64,000 bases of DNA from Tumebacillus flagellatus. GTDB lineage: Bacteria > Bacillota > Bacilli > Tumebacillales > Tumebacillaceae. A program made the position numbers and the translations under genes. Shown one piece after another: positions 1 through 9,256 of this stretch. The notes under the pieces were generated by a model that was given only the letters and a program-made list of their open reading frames with translations, ran no database searches and had not been told where the DNA came from. Where the stretch lies: contig NZ_JMIR01000001.1 in NCBI RefSeq assembly GCF_000714935.1, positions 155,122 to 219,121 of the forward strand. Reading direction: 5' to 3'. Positions within the stretch are counted from its first letter, which is position 1. Every line of letters begins with the position of its first letter.

Positions 1-770
1 AACGGGCAGATCACAAGCGACTTCACGCCCTGTGCCGCCTGTTCGCGGATCACGTCGAGGATGTCCGGGCCAAGCCACGGTTCCGGCGTGCGGCCTGCCG
101 ATTGCCAACCGGTAAACCAGTTCGCGTGCCCGATCGATTCCGCGACGGCGCGCGCCGACTCTTCGATCTGCTGCGGGTACGGATCGCCCATCTGGGTGAT
201 GCGCGCCGGGAGCGAGTGCGCGGTGAACACAACCGGCGTCTGTTCGCGCAACTCCGCCGGAATCTCGTCGAGCGCCGCTTGCACGCGGCGGGCGGTCGAG
301 GCGAGGAACAGCGGCTGCAAGTGCCAGTCCTTCACATAGGAAATCTTCGCCGGGCCGCCCCACTTCTCGCGGGCTTTCTCGGCGTATTCGATGTAGCTTC
401 CCACGCTCATCGCAGAGTAATGCGGCGCCCAGACGACGCCGATCGCTTCGGTGATCCCGTCGTCGTGCATTTGCTTGACCGTTTCTTCTATATAAGGATG
501 CCAATGCTTCATCCCGATGTAGACGCGGTATTCGGCGTTCGGTTCGAGCTCCGTGAGCATCTGTTCCAAGCCAACCACTTGGCGGCCGGTGATCTCGTTG
601 AGCGGAGAGAGCCCGCCGATCGCGTCATAGCGGGCGATCAGGTCGTGAAGCTGTTGCGGCTCCGGCGGACGGCCGCGGCGGATGTGCGTGTAGTAAGGCA
701 GCACTTCCTCAACGGCGGTCGGGGTTCCGTACGCCATCGAGAGGATGCCGATGACTTTTTTCCGGCTCAT
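1..770 (-). CDS. hemH: Ferrochelatase (coproporphyrin-type), C-terminus beyond window
   Basis: This enzyme inserts ferrous iron into a porphyrin; in Firmicutes the substrate is normally coproporphyrin III. The first 256 codons are present and the 3' end lies before base 1. The N-terminus has a MAYGTP motif (residues 12-17). The catalytic histidine sits in TAHSLP (about His185), and a WQSAGRTPEPW stretch near the window edge matches the family's active-site loop. The ATG at 768-770 overlaps the hemE stop in an ATGA, so the two genes are translationally coupled in the usual hemE-hemH order. It lacks a stop only because of truncation by the window. Confidence 0.93.
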   Translation of the reverse strand, partial: MSRKKVIGILSMAYGTPTAVEEVLPYYTHIRRGRPPEPQQLHDLIARYDAIGGLSPLNEITGRQVVGLEQMLTELEPNAEYRVYIGMKHWHPYIEETVKQMHDDGITEAIGVVWAPHYSAMSVGSYIEYAEKAREKWGGPAKISYVKDWHLQPLFLASTARRVQAALDEIPAELREQTPVVFTAHSLPARITQMGDPYPQQIEESARAVAESIGHANWFTGWQSAGRTPEPWLGPDILDVIREQAAQGVKSLVICP

Positions 771-1810
771 CGTTCGCTCAGCCTCCGTTTGCTGTAGTCA
801 TGGATGAATTGGGTCAAGTGCGTAACCGCCGCTTCCGGCACGTCCGGGAACAGACCGTGGCCGAGGTTGAACACGAAGCCCGGCTGTTTCAGCCCTTGGT
901 CGATGATCTTCGCCGCTTCCGCTTCCAGCACGTCATACGGTGCCAGCAGGTAGACCGGGTCGAGGTTGCCTTGCAGGGCGAATTTGTCGCCGACGATGGA
1001 GCGCGCATGGTCGAGCGAGACGCGCCAGTCGACGCCGACCACTTCGATGTCGAGTTCCGTCCATTGGTCGAGCAAGTGCGACGTGTTGGCCCCGAAGTAG
1101 ATCTTCGGTGCGTTCAGGTCTTTGAGTTCGGAGAAGATGCGCTTCATGGTCGGGAACACGTAGCGGCGGTAGTCGTCATGGGAGAGCGCGCCGATCCACG
1201 AGTCGAAGATTTGAATCGCCGAGCAGCCGTGAGCGACTTGCGCTTTCATATAGGTGATGATCATGTCGCCGAGCTTGTCCATCAGCGCTTGCCAGAGCTT
1301 CGGTTCGGAGTACATCATTTTTTTCGTTTTGTGGTATTCGCGGGACGGGCCGCCTTCGACCATGTAGGACGCAAGCGTAAACGGCGCGCCGGCAAAGCCG
1401 ATCAGCGGGACGTTCAGTTCGTTTTTCAAGATGCGGATCGTCTCCAGCGTCGCCGGGAGGTCGTTCTCCGGCTCCAGCGGGCGCAGCGCTTGCACGTCGG
1501 CGAGCGAGCGGATCGGGTTGTCGATCACCGGGCCGATGCCCGCGACGATGTCGACGTTGACGCCGAGCGGTTTGACCGGCACCATGATGTCCGAATAGAG
1601 AATCGCGGCGTCGACGTTGTGCTGGCGAACCGGCGAGAGCGTGACTTCCGCGCAGAGATCGGGGATTTCGCAGATTTGCATCAGCGAGTATTTTTCCTTG
1701 ATTTTGCGGTAGTCCGCTTGGTAGCGGCCCGCTTGGCGCATGTACCATACCGGCACATGATCGATCGACTCCTTGCGAATCGAGCGTAAGAACGTATCGT
1801 TAAAGGTCAT
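767..1810 (-). CDS. hemE: Uroporphyrinogen decarboxylase
   Basis: This cytoplasmic enzyme of haem biosynthesis decarboxylates the four acetate side chains of uroporphyrinogen III to give coproporphyrinogen III. The N-terminal pattern NDTFLRS followed by VPVWYMRQAGRY is the family signature, with the conserved Arg and Asp residues of the substrate cleft. An upstream in-frame ATG at 1822 has no Shine-Dalgarno. The ATG at 1810 is preceded by GGTGACC, aligns with the start of Bacillus HemE and gives 347 residues, so I chose it. The gene is first in the hemE-hemH operon, with a sigma-A-like promoter just upstream. Confidence 0.96.
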   Translation of the reverse strand: MTFNDTFLRSIRKESIDHVPVWYMRQAGRYQADYRKIKEKYSLMQICEIPDLCAEVTLSPVRQHNVDAAILYSDIMVPVKPLGVNVDIVAGIGPVIDNPIRSLADVQALRPLEPENDLPATLETIRILKNELNVPLIGFAGAPFTLASYMVEGGPSREYHKTKKMMYSEPKLWQALMDKLGDMIITYMKAQVAHGCSAIQIFDSWIGALSHDDYRRYVFPTMKRIFSELKDLNAPKIYFGANTSHLLDQWTELDIEVVGVDWRVSLDHARSIVGDKFALQGNLDPVYLLAPYDVLEAEAAKIIDQGLKQPGFVFNLGHGLFPDVPEAAVTHLTQFIHDYSKRRLSER

Positions 1811-1851
1811 GAAGGTCACCATTTTTCGTTATGTATTTACTTTCCATGCAC

Positions 1852-1880
1852 ATTCTACCCTAACGAGTCTGTGAATTCAA
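1852..1880 (-). promoter_or_regulatory. Sigma-A promoter of hemE-hemH
   Basis: On the minus strand TTGAAT (1875-1880) and TAGAAT (1852-1857) are separated by 17 bases, about 40 bases before the hemE start. Match by eye; no transcript data. Confidence 0.65.
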
Positions 1881-1904
1881 ATGAAGGAATTGTGTCGCGA
1901 TCCG

Positions 1905-1945
1905 AAAAAAAACAGCCCCAACCCGTTGCCGGGAGGGGCGTTTTT
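1905..1945 (-). terminator. Rho-independent terminator after pruA
   Basis: Read on the minus strand, a GCCCCTCCCG / CGGGTTGGGGC stem with a GCAA loop is followed by a run of eight T. It lies 16 bases beyond the pruA stop. Confidence 0.85.
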
Positions 1946-1960
1946 GAAGTCTGGTTCCAA

Positions 1961-3511
<1,551 letters not shown>

Positions 3512-3555
3512 TGTAGTACCCCCAATAGTATGTATTCTGGTTGATTCCAGAATTA

Positions 3556-3584
3556 ATTGTAGCGAAGTTCTATAGGCGAAGCAA
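3556..3584 (-). promoter_or_regulatory. Sigma-A promoter of pruA
   Basis: On the minus strand TTGCTT (3579-3584), a 17-base spacer and TACAAT (3556-3561). The 10-bp hairpin at 3587-3612 abuts the -35 box. Confidence 0.6.
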
Positions 3585-3586
3585 GT

Positions 3587-3612
3587 AGACGGGCATCACA
3601 AGATGCCCGTCT
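3587..3612. other. Perfect 10-bp hairpin, weak terminator or operator
   Basis: AGACGGGCAT and ATGCCCGTCT flank a 6-base loop. There is no T-run on either side, so a normal intrinsic terminator is doubtful. It lies 13 bases past the stop of the 107-residue protein gene and touches the pruA -35 box, so it could end that transcript or bind a regulator. Confidence 0.45.
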
Positions 3613-3625
3613 GAGGGAGACACTT

Positions 3626-3949
3626 TTACCAGAAAAACGGCGGTACACCGTACGGAACCGGCGGGAGCGGACGGATCACCGGGAACGGGCCGTAAAACGG
3701 CGGGCGGATGATCGGCCCCGGGAAGAAGCGCAGTTCATATTCGATCTCGTCGCCGCTGTTGGTTTTGGCGCGGAAACTGCGCGGGTAGGGGAATTGCTGC
3801 GGCATCGGAACTTCATAATAGGATGGGTAGTGCGCGGGTTCGAGCGGGAGTTGCCATTGTTGCGGGACGATCGTTTGTTCTTGCGTCATGGCGAATTCGG
3901 CATCGATGTCGTTGCGGTACGCGTACGGATTCCAATAGTTTTGCGACAT
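3626..3949 (-). CDS. Tyr/Pro-rich small protein, possible spore coat component
   Basis: I do not recognise a named family. The 107 residues are rich in Pro, Tyr, Phe and Gln, with an N-terminal MSQNYWNPYAYRN and a C-terminal run of Pro-Phe-Tyr-Gly repeats (PPFYGPFP, PPVPYGVPPFFW). The ATG at 3949 follows AAAGGAG; a longer frame to 3982 has no ribosome site. There is no signal peptide or membrane segment. Upstream on the minus strand, CATAGAGTA (about 3980-3990) fits the sigma-K -10 consensus CATAnnnTA, although the -35 is poor. Composition and promoter together suggest a late mother-cell protein. This is inference. Confidence 0.7.
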   Translation of the reverse strand: MSQNYWNPYAYRNDIDAEFAMTQEQTIVPQQWQLPLEPAHYPSYYEVPMPQQFPYPRSFRAKTNSGDEIEYELRFFPGPIIRPPFYGPFPVIRPLPPVPYGVPPFFW

Positions 3950-4040
3950 GGGAGAGCTCCTTTCAGTTCGTAGAGTCACCATACTCTATGTGGCAAGAGC
4001 CCGCTCTGCGCAAAACGTGAGGAAAATTGGGCGCATTCTA

Positions 4041-4072
4041 TTGACGACGGACAGGAAGTTATGTGCTATACT
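4041..4072 (+). promoter_or_regulatory. Extended -10 promoter of putB
   Basis: TGCTATACT (4064-4072) is an extended -10 element. TTGACG at 4041-4046 is 20 bases upstream of the hexamer, longer than ideal, so recognition probably relies on the TGn element. Confidence 0.6.
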
Positions 4073-4134
4073 GATTGAGGATTTGTCCTTTTTGTGTCTA
4101 TTCGTTCATCTTTCATAGAGTGAGGTTGATCACA

Positions 4135-5058
4135 ATGTCTTTCTACAGAAAGCTTGTTCTGTCCGTTTCTGGCAACAAGGTAGTAAGCGGTTTCATTAAA
4201 AAATACGGCATGAAGCTCGGCGCAGCCCGCTTCGTCGCGGGGGTCACTCTGAAAGAAGCGATCGAGCAGGTCAACTTGCTCAACCAAGACGGTTTGGTCG
4301 TCACGCTCGACCACTTGGGCGAGTTCGTGTTTGACGAGCAGGAAGCGTTCGCATCGACGCGCGCTTGCTTGGACGTGCTCGACGCGGTGAAGCAATCGGG
4401 CGTGAAATCGAACATGTCGCTCAAGATGACGTCGCTCGGCCTCGATTTGAGCAAGGAAGTGTGCATGAAGCACATGCGCATGATCTTGGACAAAGCCCGC
4501 GAGTACGACAACTTCGTGCGCATCGACATGGAAGACTACGCGCACATCGACATCACGATGGAGATCTTCGACGAGTTGAAGCGCGAGTACGGCAAGCACG
4601 TAGGCCTCGTCATTCAGGCGTATCTGTTCCGCACCGTGGACGACATGAAGCGCTTGGAAGAGACGTACGAGCACTGCAACCTCCGTCTGGTCAAGGGCGC
4701 GTACCTCGAATCCCCGAAAGTCGCGTACGCCGACAAAGCCGACGTGGACAAAAACTACCTCAAAATCATCGAGATGCACCTGCTCTCCGGCCACTACACG
4801 GCGGTGGCGACGCACGATGACAACGTGATCAACCACACGAAAGCGTTCGTTCAGAAGCACAACATACCGAACGATCGTTTTGAATTCCAGATGCTCTACG
4901 GAGTCCGTCCGGAAACGCAGCGCCAGTTGGTCAAGGAAGGCTACACGATGCGCGTGTACGTTCCGTACGGCAACGACTGGTACGGCTACTTCTCCCGCCG
5001 GATTGCCGAAAGCCCGGCGAACGCGTTCTTTATCTTGAAGAACATGTTCCGCAAGTAG
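4135..5058 (+). CDS. putB: Proline dehydrogenase (monofunctional)
   Basis: This FAD enzyme oxidises L-proline to pyrroline-5-carboxylate and passes electrons to the respiratory chain. The 307-residue protein has the short monofunctional length of Bacillus PutB/FadM. Signatures are RLVKGAYLESPKVAY in the middle of the barrel and YFSRRIAESPAN near the C-terminus, the substrate-binding helix. The ATG at 4135 follows GAGGTTGATCACA; the in-frame extension to 4075 overlaps the promoter and has no ribosome site. It is divergent from pruA, and a strong terminator follows. Confidence 0.94.
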   Translation: MSFYRKLVLSVSGNKVVSGFIKKYGMKLGAARFVAGVTLKEAIEQVNLLNQDGLVVTLDHLGEFVFDEQEAFASTRACLDVLDAVKQSGVKSNMSLKMTSLGLDLSKEVCMKHMRMILDKAREYDNFVRIDMEDYAHIDITMEIFDELKREYGKHVGLVIQAYLFRTVDDMKRLEETYEHCNLRLVKGAYLESPKVAYADKADVDKNYLKIIEMHLLSGHYTAVATHDDNVINHTKAFVQKHNIPNDRFEFQMLYGVRPETQRQLVKEGYTMRVYVPYGNDWYGYFSRRIAESPANAFFILKNMFRK

Positions 5059-5070
5059 GACAAGCGATCG

Positions 5071-5105
5071 AAAAAGGCATAGCCCATGGAGGCTGTGCCT
5101 TTTTT
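5071..5105 (+). terminator. Terminator after putB
   Basis: AAAAAGGCATAGCC / GGCTGTGCCTTTTTT stem with a CATGGA-type loop and T-run, 13 bases past the putB stop. It also has A residues on the 5' side, so it may work both ways. Confidence 0.85.
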
Positions 5106-5126
5106 GTGGAATCGTTCCCTAGATGC

Positions 5127-5163
5127 AAAAAGGCACATTCCCACAGCGGGGTGTGCCTTTTTT
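5127..5163 (-). terminator. Terminator after the gmhB-like gene
   Basis: AAAAGGCACA / TGTGCCTTTTTT stem with inner CCC/GGG pairing. It forms a convergent pair with the preceding hairpin and lies just past the stop of the phosphatase gene at 5170. Confidence 0.8.
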
Positions 5164-5169
5164 GCCGGG

Positions 5170-5703
5170 TCAGGTTGTGGTTGGTTCCTGTTTCAAGATC
5201 CATTCTGCCGCTTCCACCAGCGTTTTCACACTGTGCGTCGCATGCGGGTCGGTTTTGCCATTGGCACCGATAAAAACGGTACGGGTGCCCGCTTTCCGCC
5301 CCGCCTCCACGTCCGTTTCGCGGTCCCCCACCATGAAGCTGCGGCTGAGATCGACGTCGTACTTCCGGGCGAGGTCGAGGATCATCTTGGGCTCCGGCTT
5401 GCGGCAGGCGCACTTGGCGTGCGGCTTGTGCGGGCAGTAGGCGATCTCGTCGATCACCGCGCCGTCTTGCTCCAACTCGCGTTCCATCTTCTCATGGATT
5501 CGATGCAGGTTCTCTTCTTTCATATGGCCGAGGCCGATGCCGCCTTGGTTGGTGACGACGAACACCTGATAGCCTCCGTCGCGCAGGCTTTTGATCGCCG
5601 TGCCCACGCCGGGGAAGAGGATCAGGTCTTCCGGCGTATTCACATAGGTCACATGGTCGTTGATCACCCCGTCGCGGTCCAGAAACACAGCCGGTTGGCT
5701 CAT
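5170..5703 (-). CDS. gmhB: HAD-family D-glycero-manno-heptose 1,7-bisphosphate 7-phosphatase (GmhB-like)
   Basis: This HAD phosphatase of histidinol-phosphatase/GmhB type removes the 7-phosphate of heptose bisphosphate in nucleotide-heptose synthesis. HAD motif I is FLDRDGVIND (residues 7-16), motif II the Thr in VVTNQGG, and motif IV MVGDRETD. A Cys/His cluster YCPHKPHAKCACRKPEP matches the zinc site of the GmhB branch. Length (177) is normal. AAAGGAGG precedes the ATG. No other heptose genes are nearby, so the physiological substrate is uncertain; in Gram-positive bacteria these sugars occur on S-layer glycans and other polysaccharides. Confidence 0.85.
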   Translation of the reverse strand: MSQPAVFLDRDGVINDHVTYVNTPEDLILFPGVGTAIKSLRDGGYQVFVVTNQGGIGLGHMKEENLHRIHEKMERELEQDGAVIDEIAYCPHKPHAKCACRKPEPKMILDLARKYDVDLSRSFMVGDRETDVEAGRKAGTRTVFIGANGKTDPHATHSVKTLVEAAEWILKQEPTTT

Positions 5704-5810
5704 CGGGGCATCCCTCCTTTCAGTTTGGTGTCACGCGATTAGCATGTGCCGTTTCTTGGTTGGGTACGCTACACTCTGACAGGCATTCCAATCAGGAGGG
5801 AGTTACGCTC

Positions 5811-6572
5811 ATGAAAGCAAAACGTTGGCTGTCCTCATTCCTTGCGCTGGCGGTGCTTCTGACGCCACTCGCGGTTCACGCCGAACCGAACGATCAATTG
5901 TCTCCGAGCGAGCATCGCGAGCTGAAGGAGATGACCGATCGCAGCGGCGGCACCATTCAAGTCAAGTGGGACGAGAAACTGGGCACGCCGCGCTTCATCT
6001 CCGGCAAACTGTCCAAGCCGCTCAAAGGCGAGCCGGCGGACATGGCGCTCTCGTTTCTCGAATCGATCAAGCACCTCTACCATGTCGACAAAGCGAAGCG
6101 CTCGTTCGCGCTCAAACGCGTCGACCACGACGAGCTCGGCATGCAGCACGTCCGCCTCGCGCACGTCGTCAACGGCATCCCGGTCTGGGGCGACGAAGTG
6201 ATCGTGCACATCGACAAGTCCCGCGTCGTGCGCTCGATCAACGGCCAATTCACGCCCGACATTGAGAAAAACAGCGAGCGTTTGAAAAAGCCCGGCATCG
6301 ACGCCAACGCCGCCATCCAAGCCGCGCTCGCCGACGTGAAAGTCCCCAACCCGGACGCCCCGCCCAAAGCGGAACTGCACTACTTCGCGCACCCGGAGCC
6401 GGACCAAATCAACCTCGTCTACATCGTCAACGTCTATGACACAAAAGCCCCCGCCGACTGGAAGGTGTTCGTCGACGCGCTGACGGGCGACGTGCTCTAC
6501 AAGTACAACGACCTGAAAACCAAGAAAAGCCACGCCCCGCAAACGCAGAAATCTCTCAAACCCAAACAGTAA
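5811..6572 (+). CDS. Secreted FTP/PepSY protein, thermolysin propeptide-like without protease domain
   Basis: The protein has a signal peptide (residues about 1-22, ending VHAEPN). Next come an FTP-like segment (about 40-110, with the pattern FLESIKHLYHVDKAKRSF) and a PepSY-like segment (about 115-230, with HVRLAHVVNGIPVWGDEV and DWKVFVDALTGDVLYKYN). This is the chaperone propeptide of M4 metalloproteases such as thermolysin. The catalytic domain with HExxH is absent, and the protein ends after 253 residues with a Lys-rich tail and a good terminator, so it is not a simple truncation. AGGAGGG lies 11 bases before the ATG. It may act in trans as a foldase or inhibitor of a protease encoded elsewhere. 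Confidence 0.85.
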   Translation: MKAKRWLSSFLALAVLLTPLAVHAEPNDQLSPSEHRELKEMTDRSGGTIQVKWDEKLGTPRFISGKLSKPLKGEPADMALSFLESIKHLYHVDKAKRSFALKRVDHDELGMQHVRLAHVVNGIPVWGDEVIVHIDKSRVVRSINGQFTPDIEKNSERLKKPGIDANAAIQAALADVKVPNPDAPPKAELHYFAHPEPDQINLVYIVNVYDTKAPADWKVFVDALTGDVLYKYNDLKTKKSHAPQTQKSLKPKQ

Positions 6573-6589
6573 GTCAAAACAGCAAGCCA

Positions 6590-6634
6590 AAAAACACCCT
6601 GCCCGCAGTCTCCCACACTGCGGCAGGGTGTTTT
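6590..6634 (+). terminator. Terminator after the FTP/PepSY gene
   Basis: AAAACACCCTGCC / GGCAGGGTGTTTT stem with additional CGCAGT/ACTGCG pairing inside. The A-run and T-run make it potentially bidirectional, also serving the thiolase gene that ends at 6751. The bases from 6635 to 6750 hold nothing else I can name. Confidence 0.85.
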
Positions 6635-6750
6635 GGCGTGAACGCCCCTTACCGAATCCATTTACAGCGACCCGGTGCAGTAGCGTGACAGGACCTTGCG
6701 ACCCGTTGCGCAGAATCCATCTCCTGCGCCCGGATGTTTTTGGGCAACCG

Positions 6751-7929
6751 TTAGACGCGCTCCACCAGCACGGCAAGCCCAAGCCCTCCGCCGATGCACA
6801 GCGACGCGATGCCGCGCTTCAAATCGCGGTGGTGCAGTTCATGGACGACCGAGCCCGTAATGCGCGAACCGGTGCTGCCGACCGGATGGCCCAGCGCGAT
6901 GCCGGAGCCGTTGACGTTGACTTTGGAGGAGTCGAGTTCAAGCAGGCGCTCCACGGCGATGTATTGCGCCGCGAACGCTTCGTTGATCTCCCACACGTCG
7001 ATGTCGTCCACGGTGAGACCGGTTTTCTCCAGCAGTTTGCGAATCGCCGGCACCGGGCCGTACCCCATCAACTCCGGTTCCACGCCCGCTGCAGCGCCCG
7101 CCACGATCTTCGCCAGCGGCTTCAAGCCGAGCTCTTGCACTTTCTCGCCCGACACCAGCACGAGCGCCGACGCGCCGTCGTTGATGCCCGACGCGTTGCC
7201 TGCCGTGACGGTGCCGTTTTCCGACTTGAACGTCGCTTTGAGCTTCGCCAAGCCTTCCATCGAGATGTCGGCGCGCGGGTGCTCGTCGCGGGTGACTTCG
7301 ACCGTCTTGCGGCCGGACTTCGCCGTCACCGGCACGATCTCGCGGTCAAAACGGCCCGACTCGATCGCCGCCAGCGCTTTGCGATGCGACTCCATGGCAA
7401 CCGCGTCTTGCTCTTCGCGGGTGATGCCGTACTTCTCGGCGAGGTTCTCCGCCGTCACGCCCATCAAATCGCCGGAAAGCGGGTCGGTCAAGCACTCCCA
7501 CAGCGAATCGTAGACGGTGCTGTGCTGCATGCGCTGGCCCCAGCGGTTTTGTTTCAAAATGTACGGCGCGTTCGACATGACTTCCACGCCGCCCGCCACG
7601 ACGACGTCGGCAAACCCGGTTTGAATTTGCATCATCGCGTCGAGCACCGCCTGCATGCCCGAACCGCATTGGCGCTGGATCGTATAACCGGTGGTCGTAT
7701 GCGGGAATCCGGCCTTGAGCAGCGCGGTGCGCGCCGTGTTCGGCTCGTCGGTGCGCTGGATGCAGTGGCCCAGAATCACTTCTTGCACTTGGTCTTGGGT
7801 CAGACCGGCTTTTTCAACGGCAGCGGTCAGAACTTGCGCCGCCAATTCGTGCGGCATCGTGTCTTTGAGCGATCCGCCGAACGACGTGATCGCCGAACGA
7901 ACGGCCGATAGAATGTATACGTCTCTCAT
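6751..7929 (-). CDS. Acetyl-CoA C-acetyltransferase (thiolase)
   Basis: This thiolase condenses two acetyl-CoA molecules to acetoacetyl-CoA or carries out the reverse cleavage. At 392 residues it has standard length. The acyl-accepting Cys88 lies in QRQCGSGMQA, a His in NEAFAAQ and GIALGHPVGSTGSR, and the C-terminal CIGGGLG loop supplies the second catalytic Cys. GGAGG precedes the ATG. It stands alone, with terminators on both sides and no dehydrogenase or hydratase next to it, so its pathway (fatty acid oxidation, butanoate or polyhydroxyalkanoate) cannot be read from context. Confidence 0.93.
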   Translation of the reverse strand: MRDVYILSAVRSAITSFGGSLKDTMPHELAAQVLTAAVEKAGLTQDQVQEVILGHCIQRTDEPNTARTALLKAGFPHTTTGYTIQRQCGSGMQAVLDAMMQIQTGFADVVVAGGVEVMSNAPYILKQNRWGQRMQHSTVYDSLWECLTDPLSGDLMGVTAENLAEKYGITREEQDAVAMESHRKALAAIESGRFDREIVPVTAKSGRKTVEVTRDEHPRADISMEGLAKLKATFKSENGTVTAGNASGINDGASALVLVSGEKVQELGLKPLAKIVAGAAAGVEPELMGYGPVPAIRKLLEKTGLTVDDIDVWEINEAFAAQYIAVERLLELDSSKVNVNGSGIALGHPVGSTGSRITGSVVHELHHRDLKRGIASLCIGGGLGLAVLVERV

Positions 7930-7961
7930 CGATTTTTCGCCTCCTCCCCATTCTATTCAAC

Positions 7962-7991
7962 AAAAAAGGCCCCGACCCCTTCGTCGAGACC
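7962..7991 (-). terminator. Terminator after the first alpha/beta hydrolase gene
   Basis: Minus-strand stem GGTCTCGAC / GTCGGGGCC with a short loop and six T. All nine pairs form if G-U is allowed. Confidence 0.75.
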
Positions 7992-8023
7992 CTCCCCCCT
8001 GCACCATTTTTAGAACGATGCGT

Positions 8024-9115
8024 TCAAATTGCCCGCAGGTGCCGCTCGGCGGACGGTTCCGTTTTTGCCGCCTGCTCCACCGACGCAGCCCGCAGGACCG
8101 CATCGCGGTAGATCTGCAGATTGTCAAAATACCCGGTGTGCGCCAGCCCCCATGCCAGTCCGTTGTCCGTCTGAACGTTCTCCACGCCCCAATAGTGCAC
8201 CAGCGGCCCTGCCAACGGGTCGCGCAAGTCCCAGTAATTCGTCCAGCGCAACTCGGTCAGCCAATCCTGCACCGTGCTGCGAAGCACCGTCCCTCGCGGT
8301 CCTTGCGGCTGTGGCCATCGGCGGCGAAATCCGTTGACATGGTCGAGGATCAAGCGCTTCACATACTCGCCCTCGCCGATCTGCTCGGACAGATAGAGCG
8401 CCGTCAGATCAAGCGGTGAGCCCAGCGTGATCAACTCGTACAGCTTATGCCGCTTCGCCGCCAGCACCGCATCGTCGTTCATGTACAAATTCAAGCGGTT
8501 CAGCGCATCATAGAGCACCACGCTCCCCAACGAGTGCCCGATCAGAATCACGCGGTCATAATCGAGGTTCAGCAGCGTCAGCACTTTCTGAAGCGCGCCT
8601 TGCAGCACCTCTTCGCGCACGCCGTGCCACTTCGAGCGCAAGTCGCTTGCCGTATACACCGCCACATCGCCCAGCGTATCGACGACCAATTCCTCGGCTT
8701 TCCCCATCGCCAAGCGGTACGCGCCGTCCAGCCACGCTGGCATCAGTTTCTCGCCCAGGCTCCCGAGCCGGCTCATTCCCCGCAACGCCCAGCCCACTTC
8801 CGGCCGATCGACCCCGTTGGAGGCAGCCTCCAGCCACTCTAAAATCTCGCGAAACGAAATCTGCCGCTCGACCAGCGGCGCCCAATAGAACTCGTGCAAA
8901 TCGACTTCCCATCCCGGAAGTTCGCGGTCGGTGAGCTGCACATATTCCTCCATGCCTTGGGCTCCGTGCAGGCGGCGATGGGTCAACTGCACCCCCTCCC
9001 CGCGGCTGTCCTGCAGGGATTGGACAAGGTTGCGTGCGAAGAGGTCGAGCGTATCCAACTCCCCCTGTTCCCCGACTCCGTGCGTGATCAAGATTGCGAC
9101 TTTGGTGGTTTTCAT
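8024..9115 (-). CDS. Alpha/beta-hydrolase-fold protein, tandem paralogue B
   Basis: I cannot name the substrate. The N-terminus VAILITHGVGEQG places a beta strand and an HGxGEQG oxyanion-type loop at residues about 7-18. The nucleophile elbow is GHSLGSVVLYDAL in the middle, and a late LAHTGYFDN supplies a candidate catalytic His. There is no signal peptide. The ATG at 9115 has GGGGAG 12 bases upstream; a GTG at 9127 lies too close to it. The gene is about 360 residues and clearly homologous to the next gene upstream (9257-10444): the same HGxGEQG start, the same elbow, and TLGSPLD / TIGSPLD after it. Confidence 0.8.
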   Translation of the reverse strand: MKTTKVAILITHGVGEQGELDTLDLFARNLVQSLQDSRGEGVQLTHRRLHGAQGMEEYVQLTDRELPGWEVDLHEFYWAPLVERQISFREILEWLEAASNGVDRPEVGWALRGMSRLGSLGEKLMPAWLDGAYRLAMGKAEELVVDTLGDVAVYTASDLRSKWHGVREEVLQGALQKVLTLLNLDYDRVILIGHSLGSVVLYDALNRLNLYMNDDAVLAAKRHKLYELITLGSPLDLTALYLSEQIGEGEYVKRLILDHVNGFRRRWPQPQGPRGTVLRSTVQDWLTELRWTNYWDLRDPLAGPLVHYWGVENVQTDNGLAWGLAHTGYFDNLQIYRDAVLRAASVEQAAKTEPSAERHLRAI

Positions 9116-9202
9116 CCCCTGACCCACTCCCCTCTCTGGACTTAGAAGCTACTCTCATACAAATGACCTACAGCTCGTCCTTTTACAACCTGAAGCGATA
9201 AG

Positions 9203-9239
9203 AAAAAAGTCCCGACTTCGAGGAGTCGGGACTTCGTTT
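9203..9239 (-). terminator. Terminator between the two hydrolase paralogues
   Basis: AAGTCCCGACTTCGAGGAGTCGGGACTT forms a nine- to ten-base stem, with six T on the minus-strand side. Confidence 0.85.
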
Positions 9240-9256
9240 GGTCGGTTGTCTTCATT

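Noticed and set aside
6635-6750. Short minus-strand ORF of about 23 codons with AGGAGATG
   Set aside because: Ribosome site abuts the ATG, no other support.
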